Assembly: GCA_028228555.1 (NCBI GenBank)
Contig: JAOJBP010000001.1
Location: forward strand, 234,707-298,706
Source of the DNA: Candidatus Thioglobus sp.
GTDB lineage: Bacteria > Pseudomonadota > Gammaproteobacteria > PS1 > Pseudothioglobaceae
Length of the DNA stretch: 64,000 bases
Direction of reading: 5' to 3'
Both the position numbers and the translations under genes were made by a program. How positions within the stretch are numbered: position 1 is the first letter of the stretch; each line of letters begins with the position of its first letter. Below the pieces are notes generated by a model. That model saw only the letters and a program-made list of their open reading frames with translations. It made no database searches and was not told the origin of the DNA. Of this stretch, positions 37,505 to 45,807 are shown in pieces.

Positions 37505-37734
37505 ACCCTATTAAACCAAGCCCTTGTTATTTTTCAGCACTCACTGAGTAAGATTATCAAAAGCAAGTAGCGCTAAGCAACGAACACAATGGTTCAATTT
37601 CTTTGTATTGCCATATTCCATATTGCGATACTATGTGTTTTTATTGTGGTTGTAATAAAGTCGTTACCAAGGATAAAGCCAAATCAGGGCCTTATTTGGA
37701 AGCCCTTTTTAAAGAAATCGGTAGACAATACTGA
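37501..37734 (+). pseudogene. hemN: hemN remnant (oxygen-independent coproporphyrinogen III oxidase, N-terminal part)
   Basis: In one frame the DNA encodes SISLYCHIPYC, then DTMCFYCGCNKVVTK and GPYLEALFKEIGRQY, which is the HemN radical-SAM region with its CX3CX2CXC motif intact. The frame is closed by a TAG at 37498, an internal TAA at 37549 (between ALTE and DYQKQ, possibly CAA to TAA) and TGA at 37732. The remaining ~380 residues of the normal ~450-residue enzyme are missing; lolA starts 17 bases later. So this is a dead gene, with its upstream FNR-type promoter still recognisable. Similarity is by eye. Confidence 0.78.
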
Positions 37735-37751
37735 AACCCAGTTTTCTAAAA

Positions 37752-38327
37752 TTATCTAATAACGTCAAAACCAGGCGCTAAGTTCAAGGCAAAAATACGT
37801 TCATTTAGCTCAGGATTAAGGATTATTGCGCTAAAGACAACCTGAATTGTTTGACCTAGTTGGTTTGTTAATCGAATGGCGTTCAATGTCTTGTTGCGAA
37901 ATCCAAAACTTAGCTGATTACTCTTCTTAGTTTGATACCAATTAACCCCTAGCTCACTATGAGTGAACTGCGGTAAATCTTGTAAGTTTTCAGGGCGATT
38001 CATCAGCCAGTATAAAGGAGTATTTTTTAAATCATTTGTGGCTTGCTGGCTTGCCTGTTCTAATTCTGTATCAATGAGCCACAACTCATGATTATTTAGC
38101 AATAATGTTTGCTCAATTGGCGTTTTGGTTTGCCAAACAAAAGAATTGGGGCGCTTAAAGTGTAGGTAACCAGAGGTCTTAGTTAAAGGTGTGCTTGACT
38201 CACTAAGGGTTTGTTGAGTGAAGTCTGCGCTAAGTGTTTCAAACGAATTAAAAAAATCACTAAATTCACTATTTGCTATCGCCATGCTGGAAAAGCATAG
38301 GGCTAAAGCAGCCAGAAAATTAGTCAT
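37752..38327 (-). CDS. lolA: Outer-membrane lipoprotein carrier protein LolA
   Basis: Periplasmic chaperone carrying lipoproteins from LolCDE to LolB. The ATG at 38327 gives 191 residues with a signal peptide (1-18, ending SMAIA), overlapping the ftsK stop by 8 bases; a longer frame goes to 38372 inside ftsK. The N-terminal LSADFTQQTL, then SGYLHFKRPNSFVWQTKTP, and the strand pattern through INLTNQLGQTIQVVF fit the LolA beta-barrel half. ftsK-lolA-(mutS/rarA) order is common in gammaproteobacteria. Confidence 0.9.
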   Translation of the reverse strand: MTNFLAALALCFSSMAIANSEFSDFFNSFETLSADFTQQTLSESSTPLTKTSGYLHFKRPNSFVWQTKTPIEQTLLLNNHELWLIDTELEQASQQATNDLKNTPLYWLMNRPENLQDLPQFTHSELGVNWYQTKKSNQLSFGFRNKTLNAIRLTNQLGQTIQVVFSAIILNPELNERIFALNLAPGFDVIR

Positions 38328-40596
38328 CTGTATTAATCGGCTCTGGCGCAAGCACTTGGCGATTGCCCGCACTGTTCATGGTGCTTACAACACCCGCTGA
38401 TTCCATATCTTCGATAATACGAGCCGCTCGGTTGTAACCAATACGCATACGGCGCTGTAAGCTTGAAATAGAGGCCCTGCGTGACGAGGTAACAATTTGA
38501 ACAGCGTCATCATATAAAGAGTCTAATTCCCCACCAGGCGTTGAAGTTGTGCCACCAGTACTATGAGAATCTTGTGATTCACTATGTGCATTTAAGACGC
38601 CATCAAGATAGTTAGTTTCTGAACTTTCTTTTAAGAAATTTACCACACGCAAAATTTCATCATCATCAACAAAAGCGCCATGTACTCGAGTTAGATGTGC
38701 CGCACCGGGACTCATATAAAGCATATCGCCCATACCTAGTAATTGTTCAGCGCCACCTTGGTCGAGAATGGTGCGAGAATCTACTTTACTTGAGACTTTA
38801 AAAGCAATTCTAGTTGGTATGTTAGATTTGATAAGACCAGTTATAACATCAACACTTGGACGCTGAGTAGCAATGATAATATGAATGCCAGCAGCACGCG
38901 CCTTTTGAGCCAAACGTACAATTAGAGCTTCAACGCGTTTGGCTTTAGTACGATCCTCTTGAGCCAATGCGCCCAGCATATCGGCGTACTCATCAATCAC
39001 CAGCATAATAAGTGGCAATGCTTTTAGCTCTTGTGCTTCTTCACCTTCCTGTGCTGTATTTTTATTAAAACTTGGGTCTAGTAAGGGCTCACCCTTTTCT
39101 TTGGATTTTTTAAGCTTCTCATTAAAGCCATCAATATTTCGAACACCGAATCTAGCCAGTAATGAATAGCGACGCTCCATCTCATTGACACACCACCAGA
39201 GTGCTGATGCTGCCTCATTCATGTCGGTAACAACGGGTGTTAATAGGTGTGGGATATCTGCATATATAGCTAATTCAACAATTTTCGGATCGATCATGAT
39301 AATGCGAACTTCATCAGGCTTGGCTTTATAAAGCACACTTAAGATCATGGCATTCAACCCTACCGACTTACCCATTCCCGTAGCACCAGCCACCAATAGA
39401 TGAGGCATTTTTGCCAAATTGGCAACAATAGGTTGCCCATTAATGTCTTTGCCTAAGCCCATAGAAAGCGGAGAGTGAGATTTTGAGAACTCTTCAGACG
39501 CAAGCACCTCTTTAAGGCTGATCATTTCTCGTGTTTCGTTAGGAATTTCCAAGCCGATGACAGGCTTGCCAGGAATCACGTCAACAATACGCACGCTCTC
39601 AACCAATAAAGCACGAGCCAAGTCCTTATTAAGATTCATGATTTGTGATACCTTGACACCTGGTGCCAAGGAAAGCTCAAACTGAGTAACAACTGGCCCT
39701 GGAGTAACCGTTGTGATGGTGACGTCAAAACCAAAATCTTTAAGCTTTAGTTCAACTTGTCGGGACATATTTTCCAATACCTGTTCAGAAAAACCACGGG
39801 TATTGTTAACGGGCTCGTCCAGTAAATCTAAGCTAGGCAGGCCTGCAATTGTTGTTGTGTTAAATAAATTTGAAGAGGCAGCTTTTTTTATTTTCTTAAC
39901 TTGAGCCGCCTTAACCTTGGCGACAACACCTGGTCTTTCTGTCGGCTTAGGTGTGATCTTAAGTTTTTCTGGTTTGTTGAGTTTAGCTTTGGCGCGTCTT
40001 TGTTGAATGTTGGTAAAAAAAGCACCCAGCGTACTACCAGTAAAAGAAAAAATATTAATCCAAGAAGCGCTAGCAACAATACTAAAACTCACCATGATAA
40101 TGCCCAGATAAACAATAAACGAAGCGCCACCAAACAGAACACCAAAGTAATCGTGCATGCTAATACCAAGATAACCTCCTGAGGAGCCCATATTGGCGAA
40201 ATTTTGAGCAAGAAAGGCACTGCTAAAAGCAATTAGAACAATAAGAGCAAAATTTCGGATTAATATAATTGTCTTGGGCGACTTGGGTTGCTCCGCACTT
40301 TTATGAACACACCAGCCAAACCAGCTAAGTGCTATTGGAATGATATAGGCACTAAAACCCAGAATAGATAAGGAAATATCACTTAAATAGGCACCAAAGA
40401 TGCCGGCCAAATTAGCAACTGATGCATCAAGGGCTACGTCGCCAGACCACGGGTTTTCGTGGGAAGAATGAGTAAGTAGTGCTGCTAAATAAATAAGACC
40501 AATCGCGACAAGCGCAATAAAGAGTATCTCACTACTGGCTTTTGTGCGTGGCTTTTGACGGTTTTTTTTTACTTTGATTAATGTATTTTTTTTCAA
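38320..40596 (-). CDS. ftsK: DNA translocase FtsK
   Basis: Membrane-bound DNA pump that coordinates chromosome dimer resolution with septation. 758 residues, which is shorter than E. coli FtsK because the linker is reduced. Four or five N-terminal membrane helices (about 25-185), a basic linker (about 195-245) and a RecA-like motor: Walker A GATGMGKS (404-411), DPKIVELAIY, the Walker B LIMLVIDEYADM and the ATQRPSVDVITG arm. The C-terminal winged-helix gamma domain (about 680-745) recognises KOPS. Overlaps lolA by 8 bases. Confidence 0.97.
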   Translation of the reverse strand: MKKNTLIKVKKNRQKPRTKASSEILFIALVAIGLIYLAALLTHSSHENPWSGDVALDASVANLAGIFGAYLSDISLSILGFSAYIIPIALSWFGWCVHKSAEQPKSPKTIILIRNFALIVLIAFSSAFLAQNFANMGSSGGYLGISMHDYFGVLFGGASFIVYLGIIMVSFSIVASASWINIFSFTGSTLGAFFTNIQQRRAKAKLNKPEKLKITPKPTERPGVVAKVKAAQVKKIKKAASSNLFNTTTIAGLPSLDLLDEPVNNTRGFSEQVLENMSRQVELKLKDFGFDVTITTVTPGPVVTQFELSLAPGVKVSQIMNLNKDLARALLVESVRIVDVIPGKPVIGLEIPNETREMISLKEVLASEEFSKSHSPLSMGLGKDINGQPIVANLAKMPHLLVAGATGMGKSVGLNAMILSVLYKAKPDEVRIIMIDPKIVELAIYADIPHLLTPVVTDMNEAASALWWCVNEMERRYSLLARFGVRNIDGFNEKLKKSKEKGEPLLDPSFNKNTAQEGEEAQELKALPLIMLVIDEYADMLGALAQEDRTKAKRVEALIVRLAQKARAAGIHIIIATQRPSVDVITGLIKSNIPTRIAFKVSSKVDSRTILDQGGAEQLLGMGDMLYMSPGAAHLTRVHGAFVDDDEILRVVNFLKESSETNYLDGVLNAHSESQDSHSTGGTTSTPGGELDSLYDDAVQIVTSSRRASISSLQRRMRIGYNRAARIIEDMESAGVVSTMNSAGNRQVLAPEPINTDD

Positions 40597-40678
40597 GGGG
40601 ATTTGCTCTTGCTCTATAATGTTTGAAACTAAAAGGCTGATTTTGGTCTGGTTATAAGTATAAAGGATTGGAGTATAA

Positions 40679-41623
<945 letters not shown>

Positions 41624-41668
41624 TTTTTTATAAAGCACAGGATTTATTGGTATAATTCTGACTTTTAC

Positions 41669-41744
41669 GGCCGCATAGCTCAGTTGGTAGAGCAAGGGAT
41701 TGAAAATCCCTGTGTCCCTAGTTCAATTCTAGGTGCGGCCACCA
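41669..41744 (+). tRNA. tRNA-Phe (anticodon GAA)
   Basis: 76 bases: acceptor GGCCGCA/TGCGGCC, anticodon arm GGGAT-TGAAAAT-CCC gives GAA (Phe), T arm with GTTCAATTC, encoded CCA. TATAAT at 41651-41656 serves as the -10. It marks the left side of the small accessory patch. Confidence 0.96.
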
Positions 41745-41749
41745 CATTT

Positions 41750-41778
41750 AAAACCCTGCAGTGATGCGGGGTTTTTTT
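41750..41778 (+). terminator. Rho-independent terminator after tRNA-Phe
   Basis: Stem AAAACCCTGCA/TGCGGGGTTTT (11 pairs, one G-T wobble) with loop GTGA, ending in a T run. Confidence 0.88.
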
Positions 41779-41880
41779 CGCACATCATTCTTTGTGTTTC
41801 TCACAAATAGAATTTGATTGATAAGTATTTTGGCGAAATATTGGCAAACTAATGTCTATCTTTAAAATATAATATTTAAT

Positions 41881-42309
41881 ATGCTTAAAAAGTTTAATAA
41901 ATTATCAGTAACTTTTCTACTAGTCTTTTTTTCATTTAGCTCTCAAGCGTCAACTGGTCAGGACTGGTTTGACGCTCCTTTAAAAGAATGTTTTGAAGCA
42001 ATTGAAGAAGGAAAGTTTATAGATAAATTTAGAACTAAAGTACTATTAGTAGTTCCTGTTGAATATAATTTCGGATCTAAAGAGCTTCAGAAGAAATATG
42101 CAAAAAGAAGACATGTAAAAGAGTGTGGAGTGAAATCACTTAACTTTTTTCATGATGATAGGGAGTATTCACTTAATAGAGTAATGAAATCCCATAAAAG
42201 TGGAGGTGCAACTTACAATTGTCCCAGGTTAAATGCTAAAAGTTATGCTTTTTGTGAGTATGCGAAAGCGAAAAATGTTAAGGGTGTAAGACCGACCACT
42301 AAGAGATAA
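41881..42309 (+). CDS. Small exported cysteine-containing protein, unknown
   Basis: 142 residues; no family recognised. Signal peptide (1-23, ending SSQAS), so the mature protein (about 119 residues) is periplasmic or secreted. It is basic and has five cysteines, one in each of LKECFE, VKECGV, YNCPRL and AFCEY plus none in the signal, so two disulfides are likely (four conserved-looking Cys in the mature part). Lies after tRNA-Phe and its terminator with no clear Shine-Dalgarno. Codon use is more AT-rich than neighbours. Its place beside a tRNA gene and lack of recognisable homologues suggest an accessory origin. Confidence 0.65.
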   Translation: MLKKFNKLSVTFLLVFFSFSSQASTGQDWFDAPLKECFEAIEEGKFIDKFRTKVLLVVPVEYNFGSKELQKKYAKRRHVKECGVKSLNFFHDDREYSLNRVMKSHKSGGATYNCPRLNAKSYAFCEYAKAKNVKGVRPTTKR

Positions 42310-42344
42310 TTTCTTAATAGCTTTCAAACATTTACTAGCTATAT

Positions 42345-42377
42345 AAAAAAAGCGCACCAAAGGGTGCGCTTTTTTTA
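42345..42377. terminator. Bidirectional Rho-independent terminator
   Basis: Stem AGCGCACC/GGTGCGCT (42351-42358 and 42363-42370), loop of four, with A6-7 on the left and T7 on the right. It lies between the end of the rightward 142-residue gene and the leftward 46-residue gene and can terminate both. Confidence 0.88.
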
Positions 42378-42394
42378 TATAAGCTTTTAAAAGA

Positions 42395-42535
42395 CTATAC
42401 GCCTGGCATGTAATTCATTACTAGGCCAATAATGATTAAAGTCAGAAATGCACCAGCTAGCATGGCCATAGCCACACAAACTTGGGTTATTGCACATTTT
42501 GGTGAGCCGACCTCTTGTCCATCATATTTCATCAT
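42395..42535 (-). CDS. 46-residue membrane protein, unknown
   Basis: Short leftward ORF with a purine-rich Shine-Dalgarno (GAGGAGAG) about 10 bases upstream and two tandem ATG codons. Sequence: hydrophilic head (KYDGQEVGSPKCAITQ) with two Cys, one membrane helix from about residue 20 to 41 (VAMAMLAGAFLTLIIIGLV), then NYMPGV. It ends 18 bases before the bidirectional terminator. Function not recognised. The signal-free head and single helix resemble small inner-membrane proteins. Confidence 0.6.
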   Translation of the reverse strand: MMKYDGQEVGSPKCAITQVCVAMAMLAGAFLTLIIIGLVMNYMPGV

Positions 42536-42794
42536 ATCTATTCTCTCCTCAAGATTAAAATAAGTAAATATATTGCTACATTTTTAATATTAACATAATT
42601 GAAATTATTAGCATGACTATCACTATGGGCTAATATTGATATCTAACAATATGAGTTAAATATTTATTATAGAAATGCGCTGAGATAACCTTAGATTGTA
42701 GCAGTTTGTTATTTAGGGATAAGAAAGTCAATACGAAATATAGCTATATATGAAACTTTATAAATCTATATTATAAAATTATTATATTAATTAG

Positions 42795-42822
42795 TTGACA
42801 TATTATGATTTCATGATATAAT
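42795..42822 (+). promoter_or_regulatory. Sigma70-type promoter of the 42.9 kb gene
   Basis: TTGACA (42795-42800), 16-base spacer, TATAAT (42817-42822), near-consensus. A start near 42829 gives an 80-base leader with an 8-base direct repeat (TGTCGGCA at 42831 and 42877) and two pyrimidine-rich stretches between the copies. Confidence 0.75.
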
Positions 42823-42908
42823 ATCTCACATGTCGGCACTTTCCCCCAAGAAATATTCTCTCCTCAAGAGATTAGGTGTCGGCATACTAATTAACTGAGA
42901 CAAACATT

Positions 42909-43154
42909 ATGAAAACAATTTTAAACTTTATAGCCATAACAACATTAGTAGTTACAAACGTTTCTGCTGAAGTGGTTACACCCTATGGTGTTTTTAATCC
43001 GTTAGCTATGTTTGATGCCTCAGCAAATAATAAAACATCTGAACTAAACTCAGCGTTTTATAACTATGGCAATCAAGGATATGATTTTGTAGTGAATTCC
43101 GCACCAGCTATTGTGCCGACAAAACCGACACAACTTGCAAGTTTAGATCGTTAA
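42909..43154 (+). CDS. Small exported protein, unknown
   Basis: 81 residues; not recognised. Signal peptide 1-20 (ending NVSAE cut region) and a 60-residue mature part rich in Asn, Ala and Pro (PYGVFNPLAMFDASANNKTS, quoted in part, ending TKPTQLASLDR), with no cysteine. Driven by a near-consensus promoter. Converges with the 131-residue gene, 3 bases apart. Could be a secreted small peptide or envelope protein; nothing in the sequence decides. Confidence 0.6.
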   Translation: MKTILNFIAITTLVVTNVSAEVVTPYGVFNPLAMFDASANNKTSELNSAFYNYGNQGYDFVVNSAPAIVPTKPTQLASLDR

Positions 43155-43157
43155 GAG

Positions 43158-43553
43158 CTAGTAGACGACTGCTGCGTTAATCGCTACCGTGCTAGGCATG
43201 GCTAGCAAATCACTTTTTACTCGAATATTTAGATAACTCTTTGTTGGTTCGTTCAACATTCTGGCGGTAAAAGTATTGTCATTGTAAGTTAGCTTAACTC
43301 GATAACCTTTTAATACTTTTGCAGCTTCCTTCTGGTATCGCACATTCCAACATCTGTGAACGCCATTACTACAAGGCTCAGTTATTTTTTTTAAAGTGTA
43401 ATTCATGTAGATCGGTTCAATATTGACAATATCAGCTTTGATAATCTCAGTTTCATGATTAATAGCTGAGGCGCTACCGATGAAAGTAGCTAGTAAAATA
43501 ATGGTAGTGGCAATCTTTTGAGCGGGGAAACTTGAAACTATTTTCTTTAACAT
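43158..43553 (-). CDS. Exported protein resembling the ends of glycine-zipper 17 kDa surface antigens
   Basis: 131 residues: N-terminal signal peptide (about 1-30, ending GSASA), then DIVNIEPIYMNYTLKKITEPC and the C-terminal GYRVKLTYNDNTFTARMLNEP followed by YLNIRVKSDLLA. This last strand pattern (GY.V.Y.Y.....T.RM...P......V.V) resembles the C-terminal beta domain of Rickettsia-17kDa/glycine-zipper surface proteins, but the Gly-rich zipper between is missing. Two cysteines in EPCSNGVHRCW may form a disulfide. Upstream leader (321 bases) carries the pyrimidine-rich repeats. Confidence 0.6.
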   Translation of the reverse strand: MLKKIVSSFPAQKIATTIILLATFIGSASAINHETEIIKADIVNIEPIYMNYTLKKITEPCSNGVHRCWNVRYQKEAAKVLKGYRVKLTYNDNTFTARMLNEPTKSYLNIRVKSDLLAMPSTVAINAAVVY

Positions 43554-43677
43554 TAATTGTTTAGCCTTTTTTTATAAAAATAATCATAAACTATATTATA
43601 TATTTATAATATTATGATATAATGATTCCAGAAGATCATTATTCTCTCCCCCGAGACATATTTAATGATTTTCTATT

Positions 43678-43724
43678 AGGTAGTCGTTTTTTTATTCTCC
43701 TCAAGTTTAGTTAGGCGGCTACCT
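43678..43724. repeat. Inverted repeat enclosing one copy of the pyrimidine-rich motif
   Basis: AGGTAGTCG (43678-43686) pairs with CGGCTACCT (43716-43724), nine pairs with one wobble, with a 29-base loop holding ATTCTCCTCAAG. A second stem-like pair, ATCATTA and TAATGAT, surrounds the copy at 43641-43655. Together they put the motif into hairpin loops on the plus strand. The remainder of this 321-base gene-free gap is AT-rich with TATAAT-like stretches (about 43616) but no clear gene. Confidence 0.5.
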
Positions 43725-43874
43725 CCTCCTCAAGATTTAATCCCCTTTTTCTTTGTGCCATGATATACACTTGCAACAGCTTTGCAATACTATCATTAGA
43801 GCATAATTTTATGATATTGTTATATTACTATCAGCTAAAGTATTTCGCCAAATACAGTGGCTAAATTTAAGTAA

Positions 43875-44432
43875 TTAATGCAGTGTTTCTGGACTGATAT
43901 AGTCCTGTTTAGAGGGCTGTAAGGTTTCTTGAATAAGCAATGTTCCCATGCGAACAAACTCTATAATTTCATTAAGATCTTGTGCATTTTGCTCGTTATC
44001 AAGTAATTCAGCATCAAGTTTTGAAATTTCAGAAAAATCTTTAATCATTTCAAGTGCATCTTCATCGGTTGTTGAGACTTTTTGAAGCCCTAGGCCAACT
44101 AAATAACCTTGACACCATTCAATCAGTGTATTGGCTTGTTCACTAAGTCTAGCGTCTTCATCCGCAATTAATATTTGAAATTCAAGTGTTTCATCATTTA
44201 ATTGGGACAATGTTTCATTGAAAATTTGAGCCAACTCCTCATGAGCTGATTTTTCAGCAATATTGCTTAGATCAATACTAACCAAGACCTCATTCAGCCA
44301 ATCATCCAGGCTTAGATCGGGCTTGACACAAGCAAAGCCGCATAAAATTCCATGAGCACTGGAAATGGTGTCATCGGTATTAAGTTTGTGCAGGGTGGAT
44401 TTAAGCGAGTCGTAGTCTAGTTGATTATTCAT
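43875..44432 (-). CDS. UPF0149 family protein YgfB
   Basis: 185 residues, the YgfB/YecA (UPF0149) family. All-helical and strongly acidic. Family features: SSAHGILCGFACVKPD near the N-terminus, WCQGYLVGLGLQ (about 110-121) and the C-terminal LNEIIEFVRMGTLLIQETLQP. YgfB is a regulator in pseudomonads, influencing AmpDh3 and peptidoglycan recycling; role here is unknown. It lacks the SEC-C zinc tail seen in some YecA proteins. Overlaps pyrB by 4 bases. Confidence 0.85.
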   Translation of the reverse strand: MNNQLDYDSLKSTLHKLNTDDTISSAHGILCGFACVKPDLSLDDWLNEVLVSIDLSNIAEKSAHEELAQIFNETLSQLNDETLEFQILIADEDARLSEQANTLIEWCQGYLVGLGLQKVSTTDEDALEMIKDFSEISKLDAELLDNEQNAQDLNEIIEFVRMGTLLIQETLQPSKQDYISPETLH

Positions 44433-45391
44433 GAATTATGCGCCAGTGTTTGCATGACTGCCATACGTATGGCGATACCATTAGTAACTTGTTGTAGGAT
44501 GATAGACTGAGCACAATCGGCAACCGCAGAATCAATCTCAACACCTCGATTAATCGGTCCTGGATGCATTACTAAGCAGTCCTTTTTAGCCAATGCTAAG
44601 CGTTCTGGAGTGAGGCCAAAATTATCAAAATACTCTTGCTCATTAGGAATATCGGCTTCGATCATGCGTTCTTTTTGAAGACGTAAAACAATAATAACGT
44701 CGCAATCTTTAAGTCCATCATCGATCTTGTCAAAACACCTAATCGCCTCACAGCGATTTGAATCATGCTGCAATCCTTCAGGCGCAATAAGTCGAATGTC
44801 TTTTGTGCCTAGTGTTTTAAGAGCTTGAATATCTGAATGAGCAACACGAGAATGGGTGATATCTCCTACGATAGCAACAGATAGCTCTTCAAAATTTGGT
44901 TTATATTGACGAATGCTAAGCATGTCTAACAAGGCTTGGGTCGGATGAGCGTTGATACCGTCACCTGCATTAAGAATCGACACGCCTTCTAAATATTGAG
45001 CAACATGATGTGGCAATCCAGATTGTTTATGACGAATAACAAACATATCAATTTGCATAGCCTTAAGTGTACGCATGGTATCCATCAATGCTTCATTTTT
45101 CTTTAGAGCGGAGTTTGCTAAGTCAACGTTAATGACATTAGCACTGCTGCGCATGGCCGCAATCTCGAAGGTGTTCCTGGTTCGTGTTGATGGCTCAAAA
45201 AATAAGTTAGCAACCGACATGTCATCTAATGCTTTAGATTTCTTTAAATTGCCTTTGCTGTCAATGAGATTATCAGCCTTATCAAGAATACTGATTAAAT
45301 GAGATTTAGATAGACCTTCAAGGCCTAAAAGATGGATTAACTTGCCAGAATCATCTAGTTGGGCTTGATTGCTGATCAAATCTTTATTCAT
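44429..45391 (-). CDS. pyrB: Aspartate carbamoyltransferase catalytic subunit
   Basis: Condenses carbamoyl phosphate with aspartate. 320 residues. Carbamoyl-phosphate loop FFEPSTRTRNTFE (64-76), the IVGDITHSRVAHS region, and the C-terminal VMHPGPINRGVEI aspartate-binding motif. No pyrI or inactive pyrC' gene follows, so the subunit probably works without the E. coli-type regulatory chain. The overlaps with ygfB (4 bases) and ruvX (4 bases) mark one operon ygfB-pyrB-ruvX-transglycosylase. A pseudomonad-like pyrB-ruvX pairing. Confidence 0.96.
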   Translation of the reverse strand: MNKDLISNQAQLDDSGKLIHLLGLEGLSKSHLISILDKADNLIDSKGNLKKSKALDDMSVANLFFEPSTRTRNTFEIAAMRSSANVINVDLANSALKKNEALMDTMRTLKAMQIDMFVIRHKQSGLPHHVAQYLEGVSILNAGDGINAHPTQALLDMLSIRQYKPNFEELSVAIVGDITHSRVAHSDIQALKTLGTKDIRLIAPEGLQHDSNRCEAIRCFDKIDDGLKDCDVIIVLRLQKERMIEADIPNEQEYFDNFGLTPERLALAKKDCLVMHPGPINRGVEIDSAVADCAQSIILQQVTNGIAIRMAVMQTLAHNS

Positions 45392-45807
45392 GAATCTCCT
45401 AGCCAGGTTTGTAATATTAGCGCTGCTGAGCGCTTATCCACCTCACTGCGACTTGCATTCTTGTGATGGTGATTATATTTTAGTTGTTTTTTGGCTTCAT
45501 TTGATGATAAATGTTCATCGATAAAAACGGTCTCAATATTGTAACGTTGAGTAAGTTTTCTGCCAAAGGATTTAGCAATAAAGGTCATCTCTTGCTCCTT
45601 TCCTTCCTTGTCATAAGGCACGCCAACAATAAACAAATCAACCTTATGTTGGCTAATGATAGTGTCAAACGCCGTCCAATTAGTGGCGCCATTTTTGTGG
45701 TGTGACACCACATCTATGCCACTGGCTTGCGATATCAAACTATTCGCAATGGCCACGCCTGTTCGCTTCGTACCAACGTCAAATCCTAGATACGTTTGTA
45801 TCTTCAT
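45388..45807 (-). CDS. ruvX: Putative pre-16S rRNA nuclease YqgF/RuvX
   Basis: 139 residues with an RNase H-like fold. GFDVGTKRTGVA (8-19) carries the first catalytic Asp, VDLFIVGVPYDKEGKEQEM is the second strand, FIDEHLSSNEA the third acidic site, and the C-terminal DKRSAALILQTWL the last. Family proteins have been described both as Holliday junction resolvase-like and as 16S rRNA-processing nucleases. Overlaps both neighbours by 4 bases. Confidence 0.93.
   Translation of the reverse strand: MKIQTYLGFDVGTKRTGVAIANSLISQASGIDVVSHHKNGATNWTAFDTIISQHKVDLFIVGVPYDKEGKEQEMTFIAKSFGRKLTQRYNIETVFIDEHLSSNEAKKQLKYNHHHKNASRSEVDKRSAALILQTWLGDS

Larger units (their letters stand above)
42540..43734. repeat. 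Dispersed pyrimidine-rich repeat, ATTCTCTCCTCAAG and variants
   Basis: The exact 14-mer occurs at 42540-42553 and 42855-42868; variants are ATTCTCTCCCCCGAG (43641-43655), ATTCTCCTCAAG (43694-43705) and TCCTCCTCAAG (43724-43734). Read on the plus strand it is an anti-Shine-Dalgarno-like stretch; on the minus strand it is a Shine-Dalgarno. The first copy is the ribosome binding site of the 46-residue gene; the others do not precede a leftward ORF that I can support. Three copies fall in the 321-base gap 43554-43874, which otherwise has no gene. Confidence 0.6.

Noticed and set aside
37590..37760. 57-codon plus-strand ORF beginning MVQFLC in the hemN relic
   Set aside because: It is in a different frame from the HemN similarity and is an accident of the decayed gene.
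43598..43639. Short leftward ORF (ATG at 43639, product MIFWNHYIIIL) behind GGGGGAGAG
   Set aside because: Eleven codons and a good ribosome binding site, but no overlap with a following gene; could be a leader but not supported.
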